DNA of 64,000 nucleotides from Streptomyces sp. TRM49041 (GTDB taxonomy: Bacteria; Actinomycetota; Actinomycetes; Streptomycetales; Streptomycetaceae). Below are positions 43,026 to 51,521 of this stretch, in pieces; within the stretch, counting starts at the first letter, position 1; each line of letters opens with the position of its first letter. The stretch lies in contig NZ_VSRY01000065.1 in the NCBI RefSeq assembly GCF_008271805.1, forward strand, positions 60,567 to 124,566. Direction: 5' to 3'. The notes beneath the pieces are model-generated. The model was given only the letters and a program-made list of their open reading frames with translations, was not told the origin of the DNA and searched no databases. A program made the translations under genes and the position numbers.

Positions 43026-44303
43026 ATGCGCCTTGCTTCCCCTCGTCCTCGCCGCCTAGTCAGGGCCGCCGCGGCGGCGTGCGTGCTGTCGGCGCCGCTC
43101 GCCCCGGCCGCCACCGCGGGAACGCCCGCCGAGGGCGACGACCGCCACCGGACCGGCGAAGTCATCACCGTGACCACCACCAGGGTCGGTGACCCCGGGA
43201 ACCCGTCGGTGGGTGTGGTCCCCTTCACGGACGCCGTCTATCCGGACTGCGCCGAGGCCCCCGAGACATCGAGCGGTTGTCTGACGGTCGGCAGGGTCGA
43301 CCACCCGTACGAGATCGGCAAGCTCGAGATCACCGTTGCGCAGTGGGTGGCGTTTCTGAACACCGCCGACCCCGACGGACGCGACCGCTTCGACCTCTAT
43401 GAGGAGAACGAAAGCGGCTCGGCCTGGCCCAAGTACGGCCAGGTCGACTTCTCGGAGGACGCCCGCTGGGGCCGTCACTATTCGTTGGCCCATCCGGAGT
43501 GGGCGGACAAGCCGTACGGCTTCGCGGACTTCCTCGACGCGGCCCGTTTCGTGAACTCCCTCGTCAACGGCCGCCTCCTCGCCAAGGAGACGCACACCGA
43601 GGGCGCCTTCACCTACGTCACCTACAAGGTCCGCCTCTCGCCGCGGACCGAGCGCGGGATGTACGACCTCGACCGCCCGGACGCGACGCGGACCAAGGAC
43701 TCCGGCTTCGTCGTACCGAGCCAGAACGAGTGGATCAAGGCGGCCTACTACGACCCGAGCGGCGGCGGTACGCACTCGTACTGGAAGTACCCCACCAACG
43801 CGGGGGTCTTCGGCGACGGCGACGCGACCGCCCCCAGCCCCACCGTGCTCAACCCCACCACCGGCGACGTCACCAACGCTTCGACACAGCCGCTCGCCTC
43901 GTACCACGCCTCCGGACAGCCGGCGCCCACTTGGTGCCCCACGCTGCCCGAGGTCTGCTCCTCCGTCAACCCGATCGGACTGGACCCCATCACCTACGCG
44001 GACGTCTACCAGGGCAGCCTCGGCACGACCGGACAGGCCCGCACCACCTCCCCGTGGGGCACCCTCGACCAAGGCGGCAACGCGGTCGAATGGACCGACA
44101 CGATCACCCCGCCCCCGACCGGCCAGGACTTCGGCCGCGTCTGGCGTCGGCTCCACGGCGGGGTGTCCAACGCACCGGCCTTCCAGATGTGGCCCTCCGC
44201 GGTCGGACTCCAGCCCCAGGACAACCTCTTCTACCACCACACCTATCCATGGCTGGGAATCCGGATCGGAGTGATCGGGGAACTCGAGCCGGAGGAGCGC
44301 TGA
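43026..44303 (+). CDS. Secreted SUMF1/formylglycine-generating-enzyme-like protein
   Basis: A 425-residue exported protein: signal peptide (about 1-31, ending near AATAG), then a SUMF1-type C-lectin fold. Landmarks are YEIGKLEITVAQWVAFLN, FLDAARFVNSL, SGFVVPSQNEWIKAAYY, GTLDQGGNAVEWTD and RRLHGGVSNAP, the usual order in FGE/SUMF1 proteins. The Cys pair that makes FGE catalytically active (typical of C-terminal CRY/C motifs) is not visible, so it may be a non-catalytic binding or structural relative. The ATG at 43026 has a weak ribosome site. No sulfatase gene is nearby. Confidence 0.82.
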   Translation: MRLASPRPRRLVRAAAAACVLSAPLAPAATAGTPAEGDDRHRTGEVITVTTTRVGDPGNPSVGVVPFTDAVYPDCAEAPETSSGCLTVGRVDHPYEIGKLEITVAQWVAFLNTADPDGRDRFDLYEENESGSAWPKYGQVDFSEDARWGRHYSLAHPEWADKPYGFADFLDAARFVNSLVNGRLLAKETHTEGAFTYVTYKVRLSPRTERGMYDLDRPDATRTKDSGFVVPSQNEWIKAAYYDPSGGGTHSYWKYPTNAGVFGDGDATAPSPTVLNPTTGDVTNASTQPLASYHASGQPAPTWCPTLPEVCSSVNPIGLDPITYADVYQGSLGTTGQARTTSPWGTLDQGGNAVEWTDTITPPPTGQDFGRVWRRLHGGVSNAPAFQMWPSAVGLQPQDNLFYHHTYPWLGIRIGVIGELEPEER

Positions 44304-44366
44304 AGCGACGGATACGCCGGCGCGGACTCACGCGGGCTCCGCACGGGCAGACCGGTGCACGAGCCG

Positions 44367-44612
44367 CTACGCGGTCGCAGTGCCGGTGGTCCCTGCCGTC
44401 GGACGGGGTGAGGGTGGTGAGGCCGCGGTGGTGTCCGCGGCGGCGGCGACAGGTTCGGCGAGGTGGTCCGCGGCGGTGGTCCGGGCCGAGAGGCCCAGGC
44501 CGTCGGCGGAGTCGGTGTGTGCCGTGAACGACGGCCCGAGCATGAGACCGCCGCCCATGGCCAGGACAGCGGTGATGCGCCGCCCGCCGATGTGCGTGCT
44601 GGTGTCCGCCAT
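44367..44612 (-). CDS. Small Ala/Thr-rich hypothetical exported protein
   Basis: An 81-residue protein with a basic N-terminus and a hydrophobic segment (ITAVLAMGGGLMLGPSF) that could be a signal or anchor, followed by a low-complexity Ala/Thr/Pro tail. AGGAG lies eight bases before the ATG at 44612, which supports expression. No family recognised. Confidence 0.5.
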   Translation of the reverse strand: MADTSTHIGGRRITAVLAMGGGLMLGPSFTAHTDSADGLGLSARTTAADHLAEPVAAAADTTAASPPSPRPTAGTTGTATA

Positions 44613-44949
44613 GTGCGTAGCTCCTCTCCGACCGCCGCGGCTGTGCCGCGCATGTCCACCGGACAGGCTCACAGCCGCGGAGCGCTCGCGTCTGGAGTTT
44701 CGGCCCCGGCTCCCTCGGATGGGCTATGTGGGACCGGTGTGCGCGGGCGCGCGCCGGGCCTCCCGTGGGGAGGGCCGGGAGGGCGGCGCGGCCACGCCCT
44801 GTCGGGGGATGCAGGGCGTGGCCGGGTGCGCGTTTCCCACCCGCCGACGGCGGAGTGGTACGCGACGCCAGCATGGCACCACTTCAGGCCATCCGGCAGG
44901 GGTGTGACTGAAAAATGGTGTACGCGCGGCGGGTGGGCGGACCGGGCGC
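44613..44949. other. 337-base non-coding stretch with terminator hairpin
   Basis: It contains the strong hairpin at 44789-44824 and presumably the promoter of the small gene ending at 44367. No supported coding sequence. Confidence 0.55.
44789..44824 (-). terminator. 13-bp perfect GC hairpin
   Basis: Arms CGGCCACGCCCTG and CAGGGCGTGGCCG with a 10-base loop lie about 125 bases downstream of the stop of the conserved protein gene at 44950-45315. A strong rho-independent-type structure without U-tract. Confidence 0.65.
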
Positions 44950-45315
44950 TCACTCCAGACGGTCTTCGGGTACGAGCGGCAGCAGTGCCCGCAGTGTCTC
45001 TTCGGGGCGGGGGACGGACGCGGCCAGCCGACGGAACGGCGCCCCGCGACGCAGTTCGACGCAGAGCACCGGCCGGTCCGCCCGGACGGCCACGAAGTCG
45101 TTCCCGTCAGGCAGATGCCGGGTGCCCACGCACCGTCCCGGGTTCCAGACCCCCTCGCCGGGCTCGCCCCGCAGTGCCCGCCACCAGTCCGGCTCGATGT
45201 GCGCCAGGCGCAGCGCGGACACCGGGACCCGTACTTCGCGGCGGCGTGCCGCCAGCCTCTCCCACCAGGCCAGACGGACGACGATGTCCTGGTCTTCCAC
45301 CACTATCCGGGCCAT
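44950..45315 (-). CDS. Conserved hypothetical protein (PH-like beta composition)
   Basis: A 121-residue soluble protein beginning MARIVVEDQDIVVRLAWWERL, with alternating beta strands and a final Leu-rich helix (PEETLRALLPLV). The composition and size resemble bacterial PH-domain proteins, but this is only a fold impression. AGGAG lies five bases before the ATG at 45315. Function unknown. Confidence 0.65.
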   Translation of the reverse strand: MARIVVEDQDIVVRLAWWERLAARRREVRVPVSALRLAHIEPDWWRALRGEPGEGVWNPGRCVGTRHLPDGNDFVAVRADRPVLCVELRRGAPFRRLAASVPRPEETLRALLPLVPEDRLE

Positions 45316-45597
45316 CGGTCTCCTCCACTGAGCAGTGCGCATACGCGACGGTGCGCCGCGTATGCCGCCGTCGGCTCTCCAGGGACGGGTACCACGGTCC
45401 GCCCGGTTCGTGCGTCGCCCGCGGACACCGGCGGACTCTCCCGGCCGACCGCTGCCCCCGCGAAGATCTGGCGCTGGAGTGCGAGGACGGGGGAGTACCG
45501 GTGCTGATCGTCATGGACGGGACGGACATGCCGTGGGCCGCTGGGCGCCCAGGGCGCGCCCGAGCCCGGGGACTGACGGGTTGGTGCGGCAAATGAG

Positions 45598-45627
45598 TTG
45601 AGGGCCTCCACCTGTGGCCTCTAGCCT
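45598..45627 (+). promoter_or_regulatory. Promoter TTGAGG-N18-TAGCCT firing into the tRNA-like element
   Basis: The -35 box TTGAGG (45598-45603) and -10 box TAGCCT (45622-45627; fits TAnnnT) are separated by 18 bases. The -10 ends ten bases before the first acceptor-stem base at 45638, so transcription would begin only a few bases upstream of the cloverleaf. Confidence 0.6.
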
Positions 45628-45637
45628 CGGCACCCTT

Positions 45638-45709
45638 CGACGTGTAGCTCAGCAGGAGAGCGCCGGGCTCGGGACCCGGAGGGCGCAGGGGCGGAACCTG
45701 CCACGTCGG
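45638..45709 (+). tRNA. tRNA-Pro(CGG)-shaped gene or tRNA-like leader with aberrant T-loop
   Basis: A complete cloverleaf: perfect 7-bp acceptor stem CGACGTG/CACGTCG, T8-A9, 4-bp D stem GCTC/GAGC with loop AGCAGGA (A14, G18-G19 and A21 kept), 5-bp anticodon stem CCGGG/CCCGG with loop CT-CGG-GA (U33, anticodon 45670-45672, G37), 5-base variable loop, 5-bp T stem GCAGG/CCTGC and unpaired G73. The T-loop is GGCGGAA rather than TTCRANY, keeping only C56 and the purine at 57, so it is not a standard elongator. CCA is not encoded. The next gene's ATG lies three bases after G73. Confidence 0.78.
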
Positions 45710-45712
45710 CTT

Positions 45713-48052
45713 ATGGACGACAACGCTGACCAGCAGCTTCCCACCATCGACCCGGCGTATGCGGCCGGGCGGCTGTCGAAGGCACTCGCCACGGCCCGTA
45801 CCCATGAGGACGGGGCGACCCGCGACCGTGCCGAGGCCAGGGCCGCCCGGTGGCGCGAAGTCCTCGCGGGCATCGCCGACGGGCGGCTCACCATCGGCTC
45901 GCGCACCCCGGTGGCGGGCCTTCCCGCCTGGGTCACCCCCGAGGTCCTCCACGGCGGCTTCGCGACGGGCGCGCCGAGCGCCGGCGGTCCGCTGCTGCCG
46001 TACGAGACGGAGGCGGCACGGCGCGCCGGGGTGCCGGCGGAACGGCGGGCCCTGTTCGCCCACTTCCTGTCCGAGCGGGGTCTCACCGAGCTGTGGGACC
46101 TCCTCGACGGCGGGCATTACGAGGTGGCTCTGCCCGAGGAGGCGGCGCTGCTGACCGTGGCGTGGCTGGTGCGCTCCGGGCAGCTGGACGCGGCAGCCGG
46201 GCTCGTGCGGGAACTGGAGCCGTTCGCCGACCGGTTGAGGTTCGCACCGCGCCCCTGCGCTCAGGCGGCCGAGCCCGGCACCGCGGCCGTGCACCGGTAC
46301 ACCGTCGCGGATGTGGACGGAGCTCTGGCCCGGCGGCGGCCGCACCGGGCGGTGGAGGCCCAGCGCGAGGCGCTCACGGTCTGGGCGCCGTTCGGTGACG
46401 AGTTGCTCGTCCACTGGCTCGCGACCGCCGACCCCGACGGCATCCGGGTGCTGGGCAGCGAACCGGACGACGCGTGGTATGCGCGCGGCACCGAACTCCT
46501 GCGGCGCTACCGCCTGCTGGCCGAGTCCCATCCACTCTGCGGCAAGCACCGCGACCCCAAGGCCAACCTGGGCATCCTGCGAGGCGCTCTGGAGGAGGCC
46601 GTGGCGGGCCGCCCCCTGGACGCCCGCCGCCTCGGGCTGCTGCGGCACGCCGTCGCCTCCATGGTCCGGCGGCGCGGCCTGCCCGGCTCCACGCCGCACA
46701 CCGCGCTGCGCCGCAAGCAGGCGGAACAGGTGGCCGGGGCGTCGCACCAGGCGATGGCCGAGCTGGTCCGGCAGCGGCTGGCCGGGCTGCCGCGGCACAC
46801 GGGCGTGACGGATCTCGCGCCGCTCGTCGCCCCGGTGACCCCGCACGAGCAGACCACGACGGGACTGCCCGCCGGGGCGGGGGTGCCGACGTCGATCCGG
46901 CACGTGGTCGAGGCCGCGCTCAGCGCGCCCGTCGGGACGCTCCTGGAGCGCGGTGTCGTCCCGTCGGCCGAGGTGCTGGCCGGACTGGTGCCGCAACTCG
47001 TCGCGGCGACGACCGCCCACGCGTACACCGATCCGGCGCTGCGGCGGCTGATGGCCGCGCACTACCGCGCGTTCCGCAACCGCCGTTCGCTGCTGCTGCT
47101 CGGTCTGGAGCGGCAGGTCCGGGTGGAGGAGCTGCCGTGGGTGGCTGCCGTAGCCCGGCAGCGCGGTGCCGACGCGGGCAGCGACGCCGCGCACACGCTG
47201 CTCCGGGAGCTGGGCGAGCTGGCGGTGCGGAGCTTCCCGGGCACCCTCCTGCCCAATCCCCTCGTCCGTGAGCTGTCGGTGCTCGTCCGGCAGGCCGATC
47301 TGCGGGCCCCGCTGGTCGAGGAGCTGGCCGCGGACATCTTCACGGGCACGTTCAGCCCCAAGTTCCTCAACGCCGCGCGCGTCGCGGCCGAGTTGCTCTC
47401 CGGGTCGCTGTACGAGCGCTACTACGGAATCGACTACGCCGCCGTGCGGAACCTCGCGATCATCGAGGCGAGCGAGGCGCTGAGCCGGCCCTCCGGGGTC
47501 CGCACCTCTCCCGGGTTCGCCCGGCTGTGCGCGGAGCGGGCGGGGGTGCCGACCCGCTCGTGGTCGGTGGCGGCGAACGGCAAGGTGATCGAGCAGGCGC
47601 AGATCCTCACCACGCACAACCTGGCCACCCTGGTGCACCTGGTCGGCGTCCGCCCCGCGTCCGGCTGGGCGGATGTCGCGCGGGGCTGCTTCACAACGGC
47701 GTGCCGGCTCATGGCCCGTGCGCACCGCCTGCCGTACCCCCTGCCGACGATCAAGGACGCGGCGTACGCCTGGCGGCAGATGCTGTTCCACCTGTCCCTG
47801 TGCACACCGGACGAGCAGACGGCCGTACGGGCCGCCATGGACGAGGAGCTGGGCCGGCACCCCGCGCGCATCGGCTCCGCGCTGGGCCCGGCGCTGGCGG
47901 GGCTGGACCTGGTCATCGCAGGCGGTTCCTTCGGCCGGGACGGTACTGCGGACGGGGCCAGGGCCCGCCGGTTCCTCGGCTGGACGACGAACGGCCACTG
48001 GCCGCACCCGAGGGGGAGCGGACGCACCGGCTCCTGTTCCTGCCCCGCGTAG
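45713..48052 (+). CDS. Large protein of unknown function preceded directly by a tRNA-like element
   Basis: A 779-residue soluble, mostly helical protein, rich in Ala/Leu/Arg, with no recognised domain. Conserved-looking segments are LPTIDPAYAAGRLSKAL at the N-terminus, PKANLGILRGALEEA, FRNRRSLLLLGLERQ, LYERYYGIDYAA and QILTTHNLATLVHLVG. It resembles proteins I remember only as Streptomyces hypotheticals. The ATG at 45713 is chosen because the N-terminus then begins MDDNADQQ and no ribosome site exists outside the tRNA-like structure. The same frame is open back to a GTG at 45614, but that codon lies upstream of the predicted transcription start. Ends with a Gly/Arg/Ser/Cys tail. Confidence 0.8.
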   Translation: MDDNADQQLPTIDPAYAAGRLSKALATARTHEDGATRDRAEARAARWREVLAGIADGRLTIGSRTPVAGLPAWVTPEVLHGGFATGAPSAGGPLLPYETEAARRAGVPAERRALFAHFLSERGLTELWDLLDGGHYEVALPEEAALLTVAWLVRSGQLDAAAGLVRELEPFADRLRFAPRPCAQAAEPGTAAVHRYTVADVDGALARRRPHRAVEAQREALTVWAPFGDELLVHWLATADPDGIRVLGSEPDDAWYARGTELLRRYRLLAESHPLCGKHRDPKANLGILRGALEEAVAGRPLDARRLGLLRHAVASMVRRRGLPGSTPHTALRRKQAEQVAGASHQAMAELVRQRLAGLPRHTGVTDLAPLVAPVTPHEQTTTGLPAGAGVPTSIRHVVEAALSAPVGTLLERGVVPSAEVLAGLVPQLVAATTAHAYTDPALRRLMAAHYRAFRNRRSLLLLGLERQVRVEELPWVAAVARQRGADAGSDAAHTLLRELGELAVRSFPGTLLPNPLVRELSVLVRQADLRAPLVEELAADIFTGTFSPKFLNAARVAAELLSGSLYERYYGIDYAAVRNLAIIEASEALSRPSGVRTSPGFARLCAERAGVPTRSWSVAANGKVIEQAQILTTHNLATLVHLVGVRPASGWADVARGCFTTACRLMARAHRLPYPLPTIKDAAYAWRQMLFHLSLCTPDEQTAVRAAMDEELGRHPARIGSALGPALAGLDLVIAGGSFGRDGTADGARARRFLGWTTNGHWPHPRGSGRTGSCSCPA

Positions 48053-48445
48053 GACTCCGCGGAAGGGCGAGGCCGTTTCCCACCGCCGGCCGAGGAGGGC
48101 CCGGCACTCCCACAACCTCGGCACCGCCGGTGGCATGACCACCCGGAAGGCCGTCCGGCGGGCCCTCGACGTCCTTCGGCCGGGGCGATCAACAGATGCA
48201 CGTCGGCTCGCCGGACGGTCGGGGCGAGGTCCTCGACGACCGGGCGCCGCCGCGGATCAGCGACGTCGTCCGCTCCCGCGGCTACGAGATCGGCGACCTG
48301 AGCACCCTGCTGACCACACCCGCCCCACAGCGCGACAAGCGGCGGGTCACGCGCTCACCGTCGCCGCCCCGCGCGCCGTCCGGCAACTCCCTTACGCGCC
48401 GTCGCCTTGCCGGGCACGGAGCGCCCCCGGCGTGCGCCGCGCCAC

Positions 48446-48481
48446 GGTGCCCCGACCCCCGGGGGCGCGGCACGGGGCACC
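48446..48481. terminator. Hairpin GGTGCCCCG / CGGGGCACC
   Basis: Perfect 9-bp arms enclose an 18-base loop that contains CCCCCGGGGG. It lies about 400 bases after the unknown gene and upstream of the terpene synthase gene. Confidence 0.5.
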
Positions 48482-48688
48482 TCCTTCGGTGTCCCGGTCA
48501 ATTTCCCTGCCAGTCAAGGGCGTTGGCCGCTCCGTCAGGCCCTCGCGCGGTCGGAGCGCCGCCCGATGCCGGCATGCCGTCGATCGTGAGACGAACGAAC
48601 CGGGCGAAATATCGCTTTCGCATATGCCTTTTCGGATATTCGTCCGGCAAATGCACGTGGCCATCCGGAGGCGTCTGTTCGAATTATA

Positions 48689-48718
48689 TTGACAGTGCTG
48701 TCAGGGGTACGGGTTAAT
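48689..48718 (+). promoter_or_regulatory. TTGACA promoter candidate overlapping TGACAG-TG-CTGTCA palindrome
   Basis: A consensus TTGACA (48689-48694) is embedded in a perfect 6-2-6 palindrome (48690-48703). GTTAAT lies 18 bases downstream as a weak -10. The terpene synthase start is about 190 bases further on. A repressor at the palindrome would block the -35 box. Confidence 0.45.
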
Positions 48719-48910
48719 GGATTTGAATGGCTTCAAAGCGCGGCTTTGCGTTCCCGTACGGGTGGGGAATGCAGATGTTCTGTGACCTGAGTGAGTTCAC
48801 GTAAGCCGCGGTGCCGCAGTGCCGCGGCTACGGGGATCAAATCCGGCCGTAGGCCACGAGGCGTGTGAGCGGGGAATGGCGGAACCGGATTTCCTCTGGA
48901 GGGAGATCAA

Positions 48911-49948
48911 ATGCCCCATCTCGACCCTTTCACCATACCGGAGTTTCACCTTCCTTTTGATGACTTCAAGGATCCGAGCGCCGATCGGGCCAACGCCGAG
49001 GCGACCGCGTGGGCCGTCGACCGGGGCCTGATCGACGCCGCGGCCGAGCAGTTCGCCGGCATCGGGTTCGGGCATCTGGCGGCCCGCGTGAGCCGCGGCG
49101 CGTCCTACCAGGACATCGTGCTGCTCGCCGAATGGATGGCCTGGTCCTTCGTCCTCGACGACCAGCACGATCTGCTCATCAGGTCGGGGCGGCTCGACGG
49201 GTGGCGGCCCGTCTCCGAGGCCATCACCCGATATGTGACCGACGGACGGACCGACAAGACGGCGGCCTGCCGGAACCTCCTGGTGGACGGCTTCGTCGAG
49301 CTGTGCGACCGCATCCTGGCCGGGATGCCCCCCGGCACCGGCGACCGCTACCGTGCCCATGTCCCGCGTATGCTGCGCTCCCTGGACGAGGAGGCGGCCA
49401 ACAGGCGGCCGGGCCGACTGCCGGCGATCGACGACTACGTCCTCACCCGCCGGCACAGCTCCCAACTCCTGCCCATGATGGACATGGTGGAAGCCGCGCT
49501 CGGCATCGACGTGCCCGCCGAGGTCCATGCGAGCCCCGCGTTCCAGGAACTCACCTGGAGCGCCATAGACGTCATCTCGTGGGGCAACGACGTCTTCTCA
49601 CTCCCCAAGGAGTACTCCTGCGGCGACACCAACAACCTCGCCGCGCTCATCGCCGCATGGCACGGCTGGTCGCTCCCCAAGGCCGTGGAGGCCGTCGAGG
49701 AGCGCATCCACGCACGCGTCGACGACTTCATGGCCGGCGTGCGGGGGCTTCCGCGGGTGCTGGACGCGCTCGGCGTGACCGACCCCGCCGCACGTACCGC
49801 GGCCGCGCGCTCCGTCCGCTGCTACGAGGACTGGATGATCGGCGCCGACCTCTGGCAGCGTTACGACTGCACGCGGTACCGGGACGAGCGGTTCGCCGCG
49901 GGACTCGAAGCCGCGTACACACGCCCGGACCTAGTCTCAGCGGCATGA
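48911..49948 (+). CDS. Class I terpene synthase (sesquiterpene cyclase-like)
   Basis: A 345-residue bacterial terpene cyclase. The Asp-rich motif is DDQHD (83-87), the pyrophosphate-sensor Arg is near 180 (YVLTRRHSS), the NSE triad is NDVFSLPKE (226-234), and an R-Y pair lies near the C-terminus (CTRYRDERF). Together they bind three Mg2+ and ionise farnesyl (or geranyl/geranylgeranyl) diphosphate. GGAGGG lies seven bases before the ATG. It is followed 13 bases later by a P450, as in the pentalenene genes ptlA/ptlI. Size suits a sesquiterpene product, which cannot be named from sequence. Confidence 0.93.
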   Translation: MPHLDPFTIPEFHLPFDDFKDPSADRANAEATAWAVDRGLIDAAAEQFAGIGFGHLAARVSRGASYQDIVLLAEWMAWSFVLDDQHDLLIRSGRLDGWRPVSEAITRYVTDGRTDKTAACRNLLVDGFVELCDRILAGMPPGTGDRYRAHVPRMLRSLDEEAANRRPGRLPAIDDYVLTRRHSSQLLPMMDMVEAALGIDVPAEVHASPAFQELTWSAIDVISWGNDVFSLPKEYSCGDTNNLAALIAAWHGWSLPKAVEAVEERIHARVDDFMAGVRGLPRVLDALGVTDPAARTAAARSVRCYEDWMIGADLWQRYDCTRYRDERFAAGLEAAYTRPDLVSAA

Positions 49949-49961
49949 GGGGAAACCTGCC

Positions 49962-51335
49962 ATGACCCGTACGCGGCACCGCTCCCGACCCGACGGCTCC
50001 GGCACCACCGGCAAGGCCCCGTCGGCGCCCGGCAGGCTGCCCGTCGTCGGCCACGCGATCCAGCTGTGGCGGGGGCCGATCGAGTTCTTCGAATCCCTGC
50101 GGGGCGTCGGCGACGTCGTCCGCGTGGACCTCGGCACCTGGCCGGTCCACGTTCTCACCACCCCCGAGCACGTCCACACGGTGCTCGTCGGCGACGGCCG
50201 CGGCTTCGGGCGCGGCCGGATCTTCGACCGGCTGCGCCCCCTGTTCGGCAACGGCATCGTCACGACCGACGGCCGCTTCCACCGCCGCCAGCGCCGGCTC
50301 ATCCAGCCGGCGTTCCACCGCGACCACATCGCCGAGTACACACGGCTGATGTCGGGCCAGGCGGAGGCCATGTGCCGGACGTGGACCGAGGGCCGCGAGA
50401 TCTCGGTGCTCCACGAGATGCGGCGGCTCGCGCTCGACGCGGTCGCCGAGATGACCTTCTCGGGAGACCTCGGGAAACCCGCCGCCGCCGAGGTGCACCG
50501 CTCGCTGCCCGTCATCCTGGAGGGCATGCTGCTGCGGGCCGTCATGCCGAAGGTCCTCGACCCGCTGCCGATACCCGCCAACCGGCGGTTCGACACCGCC
50601 GCCGCCCGCCTCCGCCGCATCATCGACCAGGTCATCGCGGAGTACGGCACCGAGCACGAGGACCGCGGCGACCTGCTCGCCCTGCTGCTGGCCGCCCGCG
50701 ACGCCGAGACCGGTGAGACCATGGGCCCCGACCAGGTGCGCGACGAGCTCATCGCCATCATGTTCGCCGGCACGGAGACCTCGGCCACGACCCTGTCGTG
50801 GATCTTCCACGAACTCGGCCGCCACCCGGAGGCCGAGAAGCGCCTCCACGCCGAGGTGGACGAGGTGGTCGGCGACGGCCCCGTACGGCCGGAGCACCTT
50901 CCCCGCCTCACGTACACCGACAACGTCTTCCAGGAGGCGCTGCGGCTGCACTCGCCCCTCCTGTTCACCCGGCGCGCCCTCGCACCCGCCACCCTCGGCG
51001 GAGTCCGGATCCCCGAAGGAGCCGAAGTCGCCTACAGCCCCTACGCGCTCCACCGCGACCCGGCCGTGTATCCCGACCCGACGTCGTTCGACCCGGACCG
51101 GTGGAACGACGGATCCCCGGGACGCCTTCCGCGCGCCCACAGCTATATTCCCTTCGGAGCGGGTCAGCACAAGTGCATCGGCGATTCCTTCGCGGTCGCG
51201 GAAATCCTCATCGCGGTTGCCACAGTGGCCTCGCGGTGGCGTCTGGTGCACACCCCGGGAACCGTCGTGCGGGAGCTGCCCGCGGGTATTCCACAGCCCA
51301 GTACCCTGCCCATGATTCCACTGGCTCGAACCTGA
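49962..51335 (+). CDS. Cytochrome P450 (terpene-tailoring, PtlI-like)
   Basis: A 457-residue P450 with I-helix AGTETSATT, ExxR (EALRL), PERF-like DPDRW and haem loop PFGAGQHKCIG. Overall layout (N-terminal Pro-rich PGRLPVVGHAIQLW, then FGNGIVTTDG and HRRQRRLIQPAF) resembles long bacterial P450s such as PtlI that oxidise a terpene methyl group. It starts 13 bases after the terpene synthase stop and is almost certainly co-transcribed. It would hydroxylate or oxidise the cyclase product. No redox partner gene is present. Confidence 0.92.
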   Translation: MTRTRHRSRPDGSGTTGKAPSAPGRLPVVGHAIQLWRGPIEFFESLRGVGDVVRVDLGTWPVHVLTTPEHVHTVLVGDGRGFGRGRIFDRLRPLFGNGIVTTDGRFHRRQRRLIQPAFHRDHIAEYTRLMSGQAEAMCRTWTEGREISVLHEMRRLALDAVAEMTFSGDLGKPAAAEVHRSLPVILEGMLLRAVMPKVLDPLPIPANRRFDTAAARLRRIIDQVIAEYGTEHEDRGDLLALLLAARDAETGETMGPDQVRDELIAIMFAGTETSATTLSWIFHELGRHPEAEKRLHAEVDEVVGDGPVRPEHLPRLTYTDNVFQEALRLHSPLLFTRRALAPATLGGVRIPEGAEVAYSPYALHRDPAVYPDPTSFDPDRWNDGSPGRLPRAHSYIPFGAGQHKCIGDSFAVAEILIAVATVASRWRLVHTPGTVVRELPAGIPQPSTLPMIPLART

Positions 51336-51521
51336 TGGATTCTGCCCGCTTCTGACCCTTTGAGAGCGTTTTCGAGTGGCTGTTCCCGTGTTCTGGCAGG
51401 GCGTCAGCGGAGGATACCGCATCGCCCTCGTACGAGTGGCGATGTTCCCGGAAAACGGTCGCCGGAAGCGGCATTCCGTCTCCTTGGTCCTACACTCGGC
51501 GGCACGCGCCGGAGGGGGCAA

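Larger units (their letters stand above)
48053..48910. other. 858-base intergenic region, lower GC near its right end
   Basis: No supported gene. One frame (about 48196-48330, ISDVVRSRGYEIGDLSTLL) could be a decayed gene, but nothing else supports it. A hairpin lies at 48446-48481. From about 48590 to 48800 the sequence is markedly richer in A/T than the rest of the window and carries a promoter/operator candidate for the terpene gene. Confidence 0.55.

Noticed and set aside
45614..45712. GTG start at 45614 that would extend the 779-aa protein through the cloverleaf
   Set aside because: It lies upstream of the predicted -10 box and transcription start, and the extension reads as Arg-rich sequence with no family look.
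45107..48142. Minus-strand 1011-codon frame
   Set aside because: Mirror of the unknown 779-aa gene; low-complexity His/Arg/Gln composition.
48196..48717. Possible small gene before the terpene synthase
   Set aside because: No ribosome site, no family; only a short plausible segment.
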